In this document: positions 8,301 to 15,443 of the stretch, piece after piece | Layout: the number at the start of each line of letters is the position of its first letter | Numbering within the stretch: the first letter of the stretch is position 1 | DNA from: an uncultured Rivibacter sp. | GTDB taxonomy: Bacteria > Pseudomonadota > Gammaproteobacteria > Burkholderiales > Burkholderiaceae | DNA length: 18,380 nt | Direction: 5' to 3' | NCBI GenBank assembly: GCA_946481025.1 | Contig: CAMLNA010000091.1 | Span: forward strand, 1 to 18,380 | Position numbers and translations under genes: made by a program | The notes under the pieces: generated by a model | What the model was told of the DNA's origin: nothing | Database searches by the model: none | What the model saw: only the letters and a program-made list of their open reading frames with translations

Positions 8301-10276
8301 AGCCCCAGCAGCGCTTCACCGACAAGCGCCTAAAGGCCGTCGCCGACCACCTGGTGCGGGTGGACGAGGCGGCCGACCACAGCGGCCTGAAGGCCGGCAA
8401 GAGCATGTTGGAACGCCCGGTTCCGAGCGCGTCCAACGTGGACTACGGGCTCGTGCAGCGCCCGTTCGGCGGCGGCGGGAGCGAGCGCATCCCGCGCGCG
8501 CAGAGCACCTTCAGCACGCTGCCCCAGTCGCAGACCTACGAGAAGAACCGGCGCATGGCGCAGGAGCCCGGCATCGATTCGATCCTCTCCAAGGACGACC
8601 TGCCGCCGGCCGTGCTCAAGCGCATCGAGATGGCGGTGCGCGACTACACCGTGGAGTCCCAGTTCTTCCACTATCCCCTGCGCTGGCAGGTCACCGGCGA
8701 GCTGCAGCACGAGTCCATCGCCCCCGGCATCGACGTCGGCTACAACGTGATGAACCGGCGCGGCAACACCGCCGGCAGCAAGAAGGAGCAGGTCGACCCG
8801 ATCGAGGCGCTGTACATCAACCTCGGCGCGCAGGTCTCGGACAAGTTCCCCACCGAGATGTTCCGCGCGGTGGTCACCGAAGCCGCCTACAAGGCGCGGC
8901 TCGAAGGCGGCGAGAAGCCCGGCGACGCCGGCCTCATGACGGTGGGCAGCAAGGGCGTGCTCACCGAGATCCTGTCGGCCACCATGTCCACGCCGATGGC
9001 CGCCGGCTTCAACCTGCCGATCGCCAACTACGGCAGCGCGCCGCGCGAGAACAGCCTGCGCATCGACATGAACCAGGAAAGCGGCGTGAACATCGCCACC
9101 TGGGCCGACCTGGTGCAGGGCGAGGTGATCATGATGCCGGGCGCGGTGATGCAGGTGGAACTGGTCGACAAGACCGCCGGCAAGGGGGCCGCCGCCCAGG
9201 CGGGCTCGCAGGACATCGGCCAGGTGGTCTACATGAAGGCAGTCGACACCTATGCGCTCGAACTGGCGCACGACGCCTTCGTCGACTACAAGAACGGCGC
9301 GTCGGACAAGAAGCCGGCGGACGGCGCCGTGATGATCGACCCGAAGTCCGGCCACTTCTTCAAGTACGACGCCGCGAAGGACGACATCCAGGCCGTCTCG
9401 GAGACCAAGAACTACTTCACCGGCCGCCAGCTCGAGTGGGTGAACGACCAGGGCGAGGCCGCCACCGAAGAGGCCCGCTGGCGCAAGCCCTACACCTCGG
9501 ACGGCGCCACGCGCGCCACCAAGGACGCCATCCACATGGCCATCCTGCGCGGCGACCCGATCGTGCCCTACCTCGACCTCGCCACCGAGAACGTGCACCA
9601 CGCGTGGTTCAGCAAGAAGGCGGCGATGGCCGGCACCTTCAACGGTGACCGCGCCAGAGCCGAAGCCGCCCAAAAGAGCGAAACGCGCGCACGGGCGCAG
9701 GGCGTCGCCGGGCAGATCGCCGGGATGACGCTGGACACGCCTTTGCAGGAGAAAGGCACCGCCTCCACCGAGATGCTCGCGTGGCTGGCCACCAGCATGC
9801 TGCGCCGCCCGATCCAGCTCGTGCCGGTGGACGACTCCGGCACGAGCCCCCGGCTCGGCAACGTGAAGGACGGCACGGTCATCAACCGGACCTACGACAA
9901 GGTGGACCTGCAGCATGCACGCCAGTCCATCGCCGGCCGCAACCCGCCGCCTGCGCTGCTGATCGGCGTGGGCGAGAAGGGCTACTACGCCATCCAGCAC
10001 AGCGCGGGCGAGTTCAAGCCGGCCGCCCGCTTCGGCGAAGAAAAGACGCTCGGCAACCTGCTGCACGCGGTGGTGCGGGCAGGCTATGCCAGTCCTTCGC
10101 AGTACGTCGAGTCCGAAGGCACGCTGTCGCCGGACCGCCGGGCCCAGGCCAGCGTGGACGGCCTGCTCGACAAGATGAAGCAGTTCGCGCAGACCGACTA
10201 CCTCGTGCTGCAGCAGGCCCTGGTGAAGAAGAGCGACGAACTCGACCCCAAGGGCAAGCGCGTGGCGCAGGGCTGA
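5324..10276 (+). CDS. Giant candidate type III effector with ADP-ribosyltransferase-like domain
   Basis: This is a 1650-residue protein with no Sec signal. Its first 80 or so residues are polar and rich in Ser, Thr, Pro and Gln, as in T3SS effectors, and a PIP box lies upstream. A WxxxE sequence (W300-E304) and a hydrophobic helical stretch (about 609-640) are seen. Residues about 1150-1290 carry an R-S-E type ADP-ribosyltransferase pattern: R1181 in MFRAVV, S1218-A-T1220 in ILSATMST, a strand LRIDMNQ, then Q1265-G-E1267 in VQGEVIMMPGA followed by a V-x-V-x-L strand. Order and spacing (37 and 49 residues) match the family; QxE rather than ExE recalls C3-like toxins. I do not recognise the rest and see no clear AvrE or SKWP-repeat features. 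ATG 5324 is chosen because the longer in-frame start lies inside the -10 box; its ribosome site is weak. Confidence 0.8.
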   Translation: MTIDRVGNTSAVPPFLPKQQVDDKAVPQRPAGPSSTSVGDTLPKRTSQDSQAPRTATLSALERSASFSSGGAAGASSSAGHEITVEDVTPPPELQKAAQVAAQGLAAAFGAGDKPPFEQYVGTLQQYGATRQQLQDFEKTFGAHFIPSASAGKQLASTNDHVGILKIPAYDGPLDAPGPRPVVAEQFAVVKAQVPSQDPTQPAGERYFVKGYGDRLIDFSELEKAMAAHSPLSGADRSAAAARREELGAVQNAMETPLRSEIKRLSLASELVARRDGKESDAPVMPLPPNDTKMAWRETWANSEAAMSPGGGPMLANGTRLYQLDYNATENRLLIFRNDNGSAARKESILSDSLPGDAKKLAPAWCEGPTLAEIHGIKGWEDMGSALDHKGVKQGNTQRLLQAAKDKLFAPKAPAAGERDLEAGMSGLREAIVKATPGAHIRITTEDGAVHDLKVDEKGIKLSLANPQPSKAHQESLAAFGGAGKVEADVDVYSYHGRDTGVYGSKTGFADPQLVTSTGDSLKAGPLLKSQAPGVGQAALQLLTFQPLVNGPDRSTVARALNAALNTASKFLYVWATSAVNEAMKGGQGGSYVPGVQPISASGAGSVSRGQLAAAAAGIVAAQEVVTAVMDVVSRALPEPWKRKPEGQLGKLVKQTVLPMAEEMVRLMINMGVQKTVGIDRGSRADWVTVGAASVGKGAIETWREHAGTDRANHPLANTLLDVAQGVQYNIARAAGNAGSSDQGFSAATFGEALINRLVTRGYDQIAVPLTKDLFNSQGLVGPNAGAFDSQLSHEHRIDGLAGKTASAMKAMLTELDAQGFKDLHAEGGSLVASLHAGTEDMVVGLEQKMTGPEFFSDRILREERAKQQLNRLDLALEQPSAFMPSWMKDLSQQLGLMKQAIETELQNDPSIRDNVQRAGQFTGLDSASKLEHLQKNEDRFDNRVKLASSLVAAAEPGVSPQASPLAPQAASPLETSRLLMSPMTNSLSEAAEPQQRFTDKRLKAVADHLVRVDEAADHSGLKAGKSMLERPVPSASNVDYGLVQRPFGGGGSERIPRAQSTFSTLPQSQTYEKNRRMAQEPGIDSILSKDDLPPAVLKRIEMAVRDYTVESQFFHYPLRWQVTGELQHESIAPGIDVGYNVMNRRGNTAGSKKEQVDPIEALYINLGAQVSDKFPTEMFRAVVTEAAYKARLEGGEKPGDAGLMTVGSKGVLTEILSATMSTPMAAGFNLPIANYGSAPRENSLRIDMNQESGVNIATWADLVQGEVIMMPGAVMQVELVDKTAGKGAAAQAGSQDIGQVVYMKAVDTYALELAHDAFVDYKNGASDKKPADGAVMIDPKSGHFFKYDAAKDDIQAVSETKNYFTGRQLEWVNDQGEAATEEARWRKPYTSDGATRATKDAIHMAILRGDPIVPYLDLATENVHHAWFSKKAAMAGTFNGDRARAEAAQKSETRARAQGVAGQIAGMTLDTPLQEKGTASTEMLAWLATSMLRRPIQLVPVDDSGTSPRLGNVKDGTVINRTYDKVDLQHARQSIAGRNPPPALLIGVGEKGYYAIQHSAGEFKPAARFGEEKTLGNLLHAVVRAGYASPSQYVESEGTLSPDRRAQASVDGLLDKMKQFAQTDYLVLQQALVKKSDELDPKGKRVAQG

Positions 10277-10312
10277 TGTGAACTAGTGCGCGAGGACTTC
10301 GGGCACGGCGCG

Positions 10313-10352
10313 TGTGCCAGCACATCGTCATGAATAGGACATGGCTGGCACA
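10313..10352. repeat. Inverted repeat between effector gene and amt
   Basis: TGTGCCAGC (10313-10321) and GCTGGCACA (10344-10352) are perfect 9-base inverted arms around a 22-base loop. GTCATG (10327-10332) and CATGAC (10351-10356) add a second, overlapping pair. There is no T-run, so it is not a classic terminator. It could be an operator for the amt gene or a processing hairpin at the end of the effector transcript. The 166-base gap from 10277 to 10442 holds this element and the shorter palindrome at 10412-10428; I see no gene in it. Confidence 0.5.
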
Positions 10353-10411
10353 TGACTGCGGGAACCGGCCGCTGCTGAAATGAGCGCACCTCCAACCCAC
10401 TCGTGAAGGGT

Positions 10412-10428
10412 GCATGCCAGCGGCATGC
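10412..10428. repeat. Short perfect palindrome in the amt leader
   Basis: GCATGCC-AGC-GGCATGC is a 7-base perfect stem with a 3-base loop. It lies at the possible upstream starts of amt (GTG 10410, ATG 10425) and just before ATG 10443. It could be a regulator site or a hairpin affecting translation. In GC-rich DNA a stem this short may also be chance. Confidence 0.35.
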
Positions 10429-10442
10429 GCCCGGCAGCAGTC

Positions 10443-11774
10443 ATGTCCTTCAGTTCCTTCAGCGCGCCAAACCTGGCACGGTCCGCCGCCTGTGCCGGCC
10501 TGCTCGGCGCGATCGGCGCCTCGGCCGCCGCGGCCTCCTCCACCTCGCACGCCACGGTGGCAGCCACGGCCATCTCGTCGGGCGACACGGCCTGGATGCT
10601 CACGAGCACGGCCCTGGTGCTGATGATGACGCTGCCGGGCCTCGCGTTCTTCTACGGCGGACTGGTGCGCAAGAAGAACATCCTCGGCACGATGACGCAG
10701 GTCTTCATCGCCGCGGCCGTGGTGAGCGCGCTCTGGTTTGCGCTCGGCTACGCACTCGCCTTCGCCTCGGGCAACACGTTCTTCGGCTTCGTCGGCAAGG
10801 GGCTGGACGCCCTGTTCCTGCCGCTGGGCGACAAGGTGCCGGTGCACACGCTGGCCCGCAATGTGCCGGCCTCGGTGTTCGCGTCGTTCCAGGGGGCCTT
10901 TGCGGTGATCACGGCCGCGCTCATCGTCGGCGCCTTCGCGGAGCGGGTGAGATTCGGCGTGGCCGCCGTCTTCTGCGGCGTGTGGTCGATCCTGGTCTAC
11001 GCGCCGGTGGCCCACTGGGTGTGGCACCCGGAAGGCTGGCTCTACCAGATGGGTGTGCGCGACTTCGCCGGCGGCCTGGTGGTGCACGTGAATGCCGGCG
11101 CGGCGGGCCTGGCCTGCGCGCTGGCGGCGAAGCCCCGGCAGGGCTGGGGCCGCGAGCCGATGGTGCCGTCGAACCTGGCCTACATGCTCATCGGCGCCGC
11201 GCTGCTGTGGATCGGCTGGTTCGGCTTCAACGGCGGCTCGGCGCTGGCGGCCAACGGCGCGGCGGGGCTGGCGCTGCTCAACACGCAGGTGGCCGCGGCG
11301 ATGGCGGCGGTGGTGTTCGTGTCCTGCGAGTGGATGCTCAAGGGGCAGGCCACCCTGGTGGGCATGTCCACCGGCGCCGTGGCGGGGCTCGTGGCCATCA
11401 CGCCGGCCGCCGGCTACGTCGGCGCGGACAGCGCCTACCTGTTCGGCGTGGCCGGGGGCCTGGTGGCCTTCGCGTCGCTCGTGTGGCTCAAGCCGCTGCT
11501 CGACATCGACGATTCGCTCGACGTCTTCGCCATCCATGGCGCGGCGGGCATCGCCGGTTCGCTGCTCACCCCGTTCTTCGCCCGGCCGGAGCTGACCGGC
11601 GGGCCGGCGCACCCGCAGGCGGAGGCCATCGGCATCGCGGCGGTGCTGGCCTACAGCTTCGTCGTGAGCTGGCTGCTGATGAAGCTGCTGGACCTGGTCG
11701 TCGGCGTGCGGGTGAAACGCGGTGACGAGGTCGACGGGCTGGACGTTTCGCAGCACGGCGAGCAGATCGAGTAG
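10443..11774 (+). CDS. amt: Amt-family ammonium transporter
   Basis: This is a 443-residue inner-membrane channel for ammonium/ammonia uptake. A hydrophobic N-terminal segment ending in an Ala-rich stretch looks like the cleavable signal of many bacterial Amt proteins. It is followed by many hydrophobic helices. Diagnostic motifs are FFYGGLVRKKN, the family signature DFAGGLVVHVNAGAAGL, GWFGFNGGSALAAN, and AIHGAAGIAGSLLTPFFA near the end. The cytoplasmic tail ends EVDGLDVSQHGEQIE, the usual Amt C-terminal form. The start is uncertain: GTG 10410 and ATG 10425 are in frame, and none of the three has a good ribosome site. No glnK (PII) gene is adjacent, although amt is commonly paired with one. 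The gene is not preceded by a PIP box. Confidence 0.95.
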   Translation: MSFSSFSAPNLARSAACAGLLGAIGASAAAASSTSHATVAATAISSGDTAWMLTSTALVLMMTLPGLAFFYGGLVRKKNILGTMTQVFIAAAVVSALWFALGYALAFASGNTFFGFVGKGLDALFLPLGDKVPVHTLARNVPASVFASFQGAFAVITAALIVGAFAERVRFGVAAVFCGVWSILVYAPVAHWVWHPEGWLYQMGVRDFAGGLVVHVNAGAAGLACALAAKPRQGWGREPMVPSNLAYMLIGAALLWIGWFGFNGGSALAANGAAGLALLNTQVAAAMAAVVFVSCEWMLKGQATLVGMSTGAVAGLVAITPAAGYVGADSAYLFGVAGGLVAFASLVWLKPLLDIDDSLDVFAIHGAAGIAGSLLTPFFARPELTGGPAHPQAEAIGIAAVLAYSFVVSWLLMKLLDLVVGVRVKRGDEVDGLDVSQHGEQIE

Positions 11775-11784
11775 CGAGGGCGCC

Positions 11785-12237
11785 GTGGCCTCCATCATGT
11801 CCCTGGGCGTCCTGTCGATGCGGCTGCGGCTCGCGCTGCTGCGGCACAAGGTCAACACCGACGCCGAACGCCTGCTGCGCGATGCGGAATATGCGTCGAC
11901 GGTCGCCGACCTCTGCCGCCAGCTCGGCGGCGACTGCGCCACGCTGGCCGAGCAGTTCATGAGCGACCGCGCCGCGCTTCAGGCGCCGCTGCCGGCCGAT
12001 CCCGGCCCGCCCCCGCAGGCCGGCGAGGCACCGGCGCAAAAGGCGTCGACCCGCTTCGCGGCGAGCCAGCCGCCGGCGGGCGGCCGGCCCGCGGGCGCGA
12101 CCGCGCCCGGCCCGCTCACGACCCAGACGTCCTCCGGCGGCAGCACCGTCACCGGCGCGACCGGCTCTGCCGCGCCTCACGACCGCGACGACCCGGACAG
12201 CCCGCGCAACCGCCGCTACCTGCGCGGCGCACGCTGA
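11785..12237 (+). CDS. Small unknown protein with helical N-terminus and disordered tail
   Basis: This is a 150-residue protein I do not recognise. Residues about 1-65 look helical and amphipathic, with many Leu, Arg and Ala. The rest is rich in Pro, Gly, Ala, Ser and Thr and probably disordered, ending in a basic patch (RNRRYLRGAR). The gene begins 10 bases after the amt stop, so it is probably co-transcribed with it. GTG 11785 is chosen because GAGGG (11776-11780) lies 4 bases upstream; ATG 11797 is the alternative. No signal peptide or catalytic motif is visible. A role linked to ammonium uptake would be a guess from position only. Confidence 0.6.
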   Translation: MASIMSLGVLSMRLRLALLRHKVNTDAERLLRDAEYASTVADLCRQLGGDCATLAEQFMSDRAALQAPLPADPGPPPQAGEAPAQKASTRFAASQPPAGGRPAGATAPGPLTTQTSSGGSTVTGATGSAAPHDRDDPDSPRNRRYLRGAR

Positions 12238-12279
12238 GGCCCGCCCGCCGCACCGTCCGCTTCACAGCCTTGTCATGCG

Positions 12280-12314
12280 GCGACGCAAACATGCTGCACC
12301 AGCATGTCCGTCGC
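12280..12314 (+). promoter_or_regulatory. Start-codon hairpin of the GNAT-like gene
   Basis: ACATGCTG-CAC-CAGCATGT (12289-12307) is a perfect 8-base stem with a 3-base loop. It is continued by GCGACG (12280-12285) pairing with CGTCGC (12309-12314) across a 3x1 internal loop. The ATG at 12304-12306 lies inside the stem. As RNA it would hide the start codon; as DNA it could be a dimer operator. Confidence 0.5.
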
Positions 12315-13038
12315 TGCCCTTCCTTCCAGCGCCATTGCGGCGCCTTCCCTCGTCACCCGCTTCCTGCGCCCGGCCGACGTGCCGGCGCTGCTGGCCCTGG
12401 AGCATCGCCAATGGACGGCGCGCCAGGCCGCCGACGCGGCCACGCTCGCCCGGCGCATCGAGGCCTGGCCGCAGCTGTGCGTCGGCGCCTTCCGGGCCGA
12501 GACGGGCGAGGCGCTCGCGTCGCTGTTCATGAAACCCACTTCGCGCGAGGCCGTCGAGCGGGCGCGCTGCTGGGAACACTGCGCCCGCCTCGCCGACGCC
12601 CGCGGCGCGCACGACGGGCAGCGCGCGCGCAGCCTGTTCGGCATCAGCCTCACCAGCGTGGATGCGGAGGCGGCCTGGAGCCTGATCCGATTCTTCTGGC
12701 CCCACGCGCTCAAGCAAGGCTGGCAGGAGATCTACCTCGGCTCGCCGATGCCGGGCTTCCGGCGCGCGCGCGAGTTCGAGCGGCAGCTCGCCGCCGAGCA
12801 CTACGCGCGCTCGCGGCGCCGCGGCCTGCCGCTGGACCCGCAGCTGCGCTACTACCACCGCAAGGGCTTCAAGGAGATCGTCGCGGTGCTGCCCGGGTAC
12901 TTCCCGCACGAGGCCTCGCTCGACCACGGCGCGGTGCTGCGCGGCCGCGTGCCCCTGTCGGCCCTGTGGCCGCTGTGGCAGCGCCTGCCGCTGCCGCTGC
13001 TGCAGCGCTTCTCGCGTGTCGTGACCTCGCTGCTCTGA
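12304..13038 (+). CDS. GNAT-like N-acetyltransferase
   Basis: This is a 244-residue protein with a GNAT-like pattern. An early beta-alpha unit (TRFLRPADVPALLALEHRQW) leads to a strand with VGAFRAETGEALASLFM. A central LFGISLTSVD strand is followed by a helix (AEAAWSLIRFFWPHALKQGW), a strand QEIYLGSPMPGF, and a late YYHRKGFKEIVAVLPGYFP segment, as in the C-terminal part of GNAT enzymes. It would transfer an acyl group from acyl-CoA; the acceptor is unknown. The classic pyrophosphate loop (Q/RxxGxG/A) is not obvious, so the acetyltransferase call comes from the overall pattern. The next gene starts 8 bases after the stop, suggesting an operon. The start codon sits in a strong hairpin. Confidence 0.65.
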   Translation: MSVAALPSSAIAAPSLVTRFLRPADVPALLALEHRQWTARQAADAATLARRIEAWPQLCVGAFRAETGEALASLFMKPTSREAVERARCWEHCARLADARGAHDGQRARSLFGISLTSVDAEAAWSLIRFFWPHALKQGWQEIYLGSPMPGFRRAREFERQLAAEHYARSRRRGLPLDPQLRYYHRKGFKEIVAVLPGYFPHEASLDHGAVLRGRVPLSALWPLWQRLPLPLLQRFSRVVTSLL

Positions 13039-13046
13039 GGACCGCC

Positions 13047-13673
13047 ATGCCCCCACCCGCCCCGGCGCCCTGGAACGGCGACCTGCTGCGCACCCGCTTC
13101 TTCGACGCGCTGTCGCTCATGCTGCCCAGCGGCGAGGCGTTCGTGATCCGCGCGGTGGCCGACTGGCTGGCAGACGAACGCCACGACGGCCGGGCCGGCG
13201 AGGCCCTGCGCGCGCAGGCCCGGCAGTTCGTGCGCGAGGAGCAGTCGCACCAGCGCGCGCACCGGCTCTACAACGACCGGCTCGCGCTGCAGGGCCTGCC
13301 GGCGCGCGAGCTGGAGGCGCGCATCGAGGCGGCGGTGGCCGCCCTGGCACCGCTGGAACTGCACACGCGCCTGGCCCTGGCGGCCGCCTTCGAGTACCTC
13401 ACCGCGCGGCTGTCGGACGAGGTGCTCCGGGGTTGGCCCTGGCTGAGCCGCAGGGCCCATGCCCGCGAGGCCCGGCTGTGGCGCTGGCATTGCGAAGAAG
13501 AGGTCGGCCACCGCCACGTGGTGCGCGACATCGCCGCCGCCAGCGGGGTGGGCCTGGCGCGCCGCACAGGCTGCCTGCTGCTGGCCACGCTGTACCTGGG
13601 CACCGACGTGGCGCAGCTGCTCACCAGCCTGCTGTGGCACGACCTGCGCCGGCGGATCAGAACAGCTTCTTGA
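13047..13673 (+). CDS. Predicted metal-dependent hydrolase, PF10118 (COG3687) type
   Basis: This 208-residue protein is helical and ferritin-like. It carries the PF10118 pattern: LPSGEAFVIRAV (residues 26-37), FVREEQSHQRAH (61-72), FEYLTARL (115-122) and WHCEEEVGHRHVVRDI (147-162). The conserved Glu and His residues (E30, E65, H68, E116, E151, H155) would form a di-metal site. The family is annotated as a predicted hydrolase but its real reaction is unsettled. AGGA at 13038-13041 gives a good ribosome site before ATG 13047. It follows the GNAT-like gene by 8 bases. Its 3' end overlaps the convergent gene on the other strand by 17 bases. Confidence 0.88.
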   Translation: MPPPAPAPWNGDLLRTRFFDALSLMLPSGEAFVIRAVADWLADERHDGRAGEALRAQARQFVREEQSHQRAHRLYNDRLALQGLPARELEARIEAAVAALAPLELHTRLALAAAFEYLTARLSDEVLRGWPWLSRRAHAREARLWRWHCEEEVGHRHVVRDIAAASGVGLARRTGCLLLATLYLGTDVAQLLTSLLWHDLRRRIRTAS

Positions 13674-15417
13674 AGAAGCCCCCGATCTTCTTGCCCGCGT
13701 TCTTCAGGCCGTCTCCGACCTTGTCGACGATTTCCTTGCCCTTGTCGACCACCGTGTTGACGACCTCCTTGCCCTTCTCGACCGCCGTGTTCACCACCTC
13801 CTTGGTCTTCTCGACGGCGGTGTTCACGGCTTCCTTGGTCTTGTTGAAGGCCGTCTCGACACCGTTCTTCACCGTGTTGAACGCCGTCTTCGCCCCCTCG
13901 CCGATCTTGTTGAAGAACTCGCGGTTGGCGCGCACGAAGTTGGCACCGAAGCGCATCAGGCCGTCGACGTTGATCTCGCCCTTGATACCGAAGCCGAGGC
14001 CCAGGCCGAGTGCCAGTGCGCCCTTGAGCTCGAACCGCAGCTTGGTGCGGCCCTGTTCGTCCTTGGCCAGGCCCAGCTTCGCCTTGCCTTCGGCACCCAC
14101 GCCGTAGAGGCCCGCCACGCTGCCGCCCACATTGCCGACGCCGGCCAGGCCGACCGTGCCTTCGGCCTCGGCCTTGCCGCCGACGAAAGCTGCCGCCTTG
14201 GCTTCGATGCCGGCTTCGGGCGACATCTTTCCGGTCACCGGGTCGGGCGTCAGGCGCCAGCCGGCCTTGAACCCGCCGCCGAGCTCACCGCCGGTGAACA
14301 CACGACCGGCGCCGGAAACCTCGGGCGACAGGTTGATGGGCGCGCCGAAGATCTTCGGCTCCCAGGTGACCGGCCGGTAGGTGCCGCCCACCTCGCCGAA
14401 GACGCCGGCGCGCATCTCGGCCCCGGCACTGATGTTGGTCTCGTGCGGCTTGAACTTGAACTTGCCGCCGGCACTGGACTCGAAACCGGCCAGTCCGTTG
14501 GCACGCACCGTGGCCTGGCCGCTGCCCGGCAGGTCGTAGACGTTGGCGAACTCGGCGCGCGTGCCCATGCCGAAGGAGGCCGTGGCACCTTTCTTGGCCT
14601 CTTCGGTCAGCGTCCACAGGCCGCGGTTGGTCTGCGTGTAGCCTTCGCCGCCGTTCAGGCGGTTGACCTGCTCGTGCCCCAGGTGCCATGCATCACGCTG
14701 GACCTGCACGTTCGAGAACGGACCTTCGCGCAGCTCGGGCGTGTAGTTGCCGTAGTGCGTTTCGGCGCTGATGCCGGTGCGCTTGACCTCCGGGTCGGCA
14801 AAGGGCTTCTTCGCAAAGCTCTCACCCTCCTTGGGACCCGTCTTGCCGGAGCCGCCCTTGGTGTCACCGTTCTCGGCCCGCTTCTCGGCCTCCTGGTTGC
14901 GCACCTTGGTTTCATACGCCTGCTGGTTCAGCCAGTCGGTGAAGCGACCGCCGTCGAGATGGCCCTGGTTCTTGTCGTAGTACTTGTCGCGGTCGTAGGG
15001 CTTGGGCTTCTCGTCGAAGGCATCGGCCTTCTTCTTGTTCTCCTTGTCCTCGGCCTTGAACAGTTCCTCCAGGGTGCGGGGTTTTTCAGCCCCCTCGCCC
15101 TTGACCTTGCCGTCGCCTTCGCCGTCCTTGTCCTTCTTCAGGCGCGGGTCCTTCGGCTTGTCCGCAACGCCCATCTCCTTGCTCCAGAAGTCCGAGCTGA
15201 TGCCCTTGGGGCGCTCCTCCCAGTCGTACGGGTTGTTGCCGTACTGGTCGGCGTCCTCGAGCAGGTGCTTGCCTGCCATCTGCCGGTGAAGGCCGCTGTC
15301 GAGCGGACCATTCAGGATCTGGTCCAGCTTGCTGCGGTTGGCGAAGGGATCGGGCTGTTCCGGTGGCGGAACGAGGGTCGTCGTGGTGTTGTCGACGCGG
15401 GGGAAATTGGCGGACAT
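13657..15417 (-). CDS. Hrp-regulated putative secreted protein with C-terminal synuclein-like 11-residue repeats
   Basis: This is a 586-residue protein with no Sec signal, which I cannot assign to a family. Residues 1-210 are hydrophilic, rich in Lys, Asp, Glu and Gly and likely disordered. Residues about 215-400 look like beta-rich, Gly-containing strands. Residues about 405-485 are strongly Gly/Ala-rich with alternating small and hydrophobic residues (ALALGLGLGFGIKG), which could insert into a membrane. Residues 502-578 are seven 11-residue amphipathic repeats, then GGFFKKLF. A perfect AGGAGG lies five bases before the ATG, and a PIP-type promoter lies just upstream. Together these suggest a T3SS-secreted, membrane-binding protein, such as an effector or translocator accessory. 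A pore-forming toxin is an alternative. The gene converges on the metal-hydrolase gene with a 17-base overlap. Confidence 0.8.
   Translation of the reverse strand: MSANFPRVDNTTTTLVPPPEQPDPFANRSKLDQILNGPLDSGLHRQMAGKHLLEDADQYGNNPYDWEERPKGISSDFWSKEMGVADKPKDPRLKKDKDGEGDGKVKGEGAEKPRTLEELFKAEDKENKKKADAFDEKPKPYDRDKYYDKNQGHLDGGRFTDWLNQQAYETKVRNQEAEKRAENGDTKGGSGKTGPKEGESFAKKPFADPEVKRTGISAETHYGNYTPELREGPFSNVQVQRDAWHLGHEQVNRLNGGEGYTQTNRGLWTLTEEAKKGATASFGMGTRAEFANVYDLPGSGQATVRANGLAGFESSAGGKFKFKPHETNISAGAEMRAGVFGEVGGTYRPVTWEPKIFGAPINLSPEVSGAGRVFTGGELGGGFKAGWRLTPDPVTGKMSPEAGIEAKAAAFVGGKAEAEGTVGLAGVGNVGGSVAGLYGVGAEGKAKLGLAKDEQGRTKLRFELKGALALGLGLGFGIKGEINVDGLMRFGANFVRANREFFNKIGEGAKTAFNTVKNGVETAFNKTKEAVNTAVEKTKEVVNTAVEKGKEVVNTVVDKGKEIVDKVGDGLKNAGKKIGGFFKKLF
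13684..13914 (-). repeat. Seven tandem 33-base coding repeats (11-residue amphipathic units)
   Basis: In protein terms the units run from F502 to I578: FNKIGEGAKTA, FNTVKNGVETA, FNKTKEAVNTA, VEKTKEVVNTA, VEKGKEVVNTV, VDKGKEIVDKV, GDGLKNAGKKI. The middle four are close copies with the core K-[TG]-K-E-x-V. An 11-residue period with Lys and Glu flanking a Val/Ala face is typical of lipid-binding helices such as alpha-synuclein, apolipoproteins and LEA proteins. Confidence 0.85.
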
Positions 15418-15443
15418 GCAAACCTCCTGGTGTGGATGCCCTC

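Noticed and set aside
9761..9997. OTU-protease-like C-terminal pattern in the giant effector (EMLAWLATSMLRRPIQLV ... GYYAIQ)
   Set aside because: The spacing recalls the second half of OTU domains, but the catalytic His is replaced by Gly (KGYYAIQ) and no Cys motif of the GDCLF type is seen.
10298..10322. Possible PIP box before amt starting with TTCGG at 10298
   Set aside because: The second half at the correct 15-base distance is CAGCA, not TTCGB.
10346..10359. Possible sigma-54 promoter (TGGCAC...TGC) before amt
   Set aside because: The GG and GC elements are 9 bases apart instead of the required 10, so it is not a valid -24/-12 promoter.
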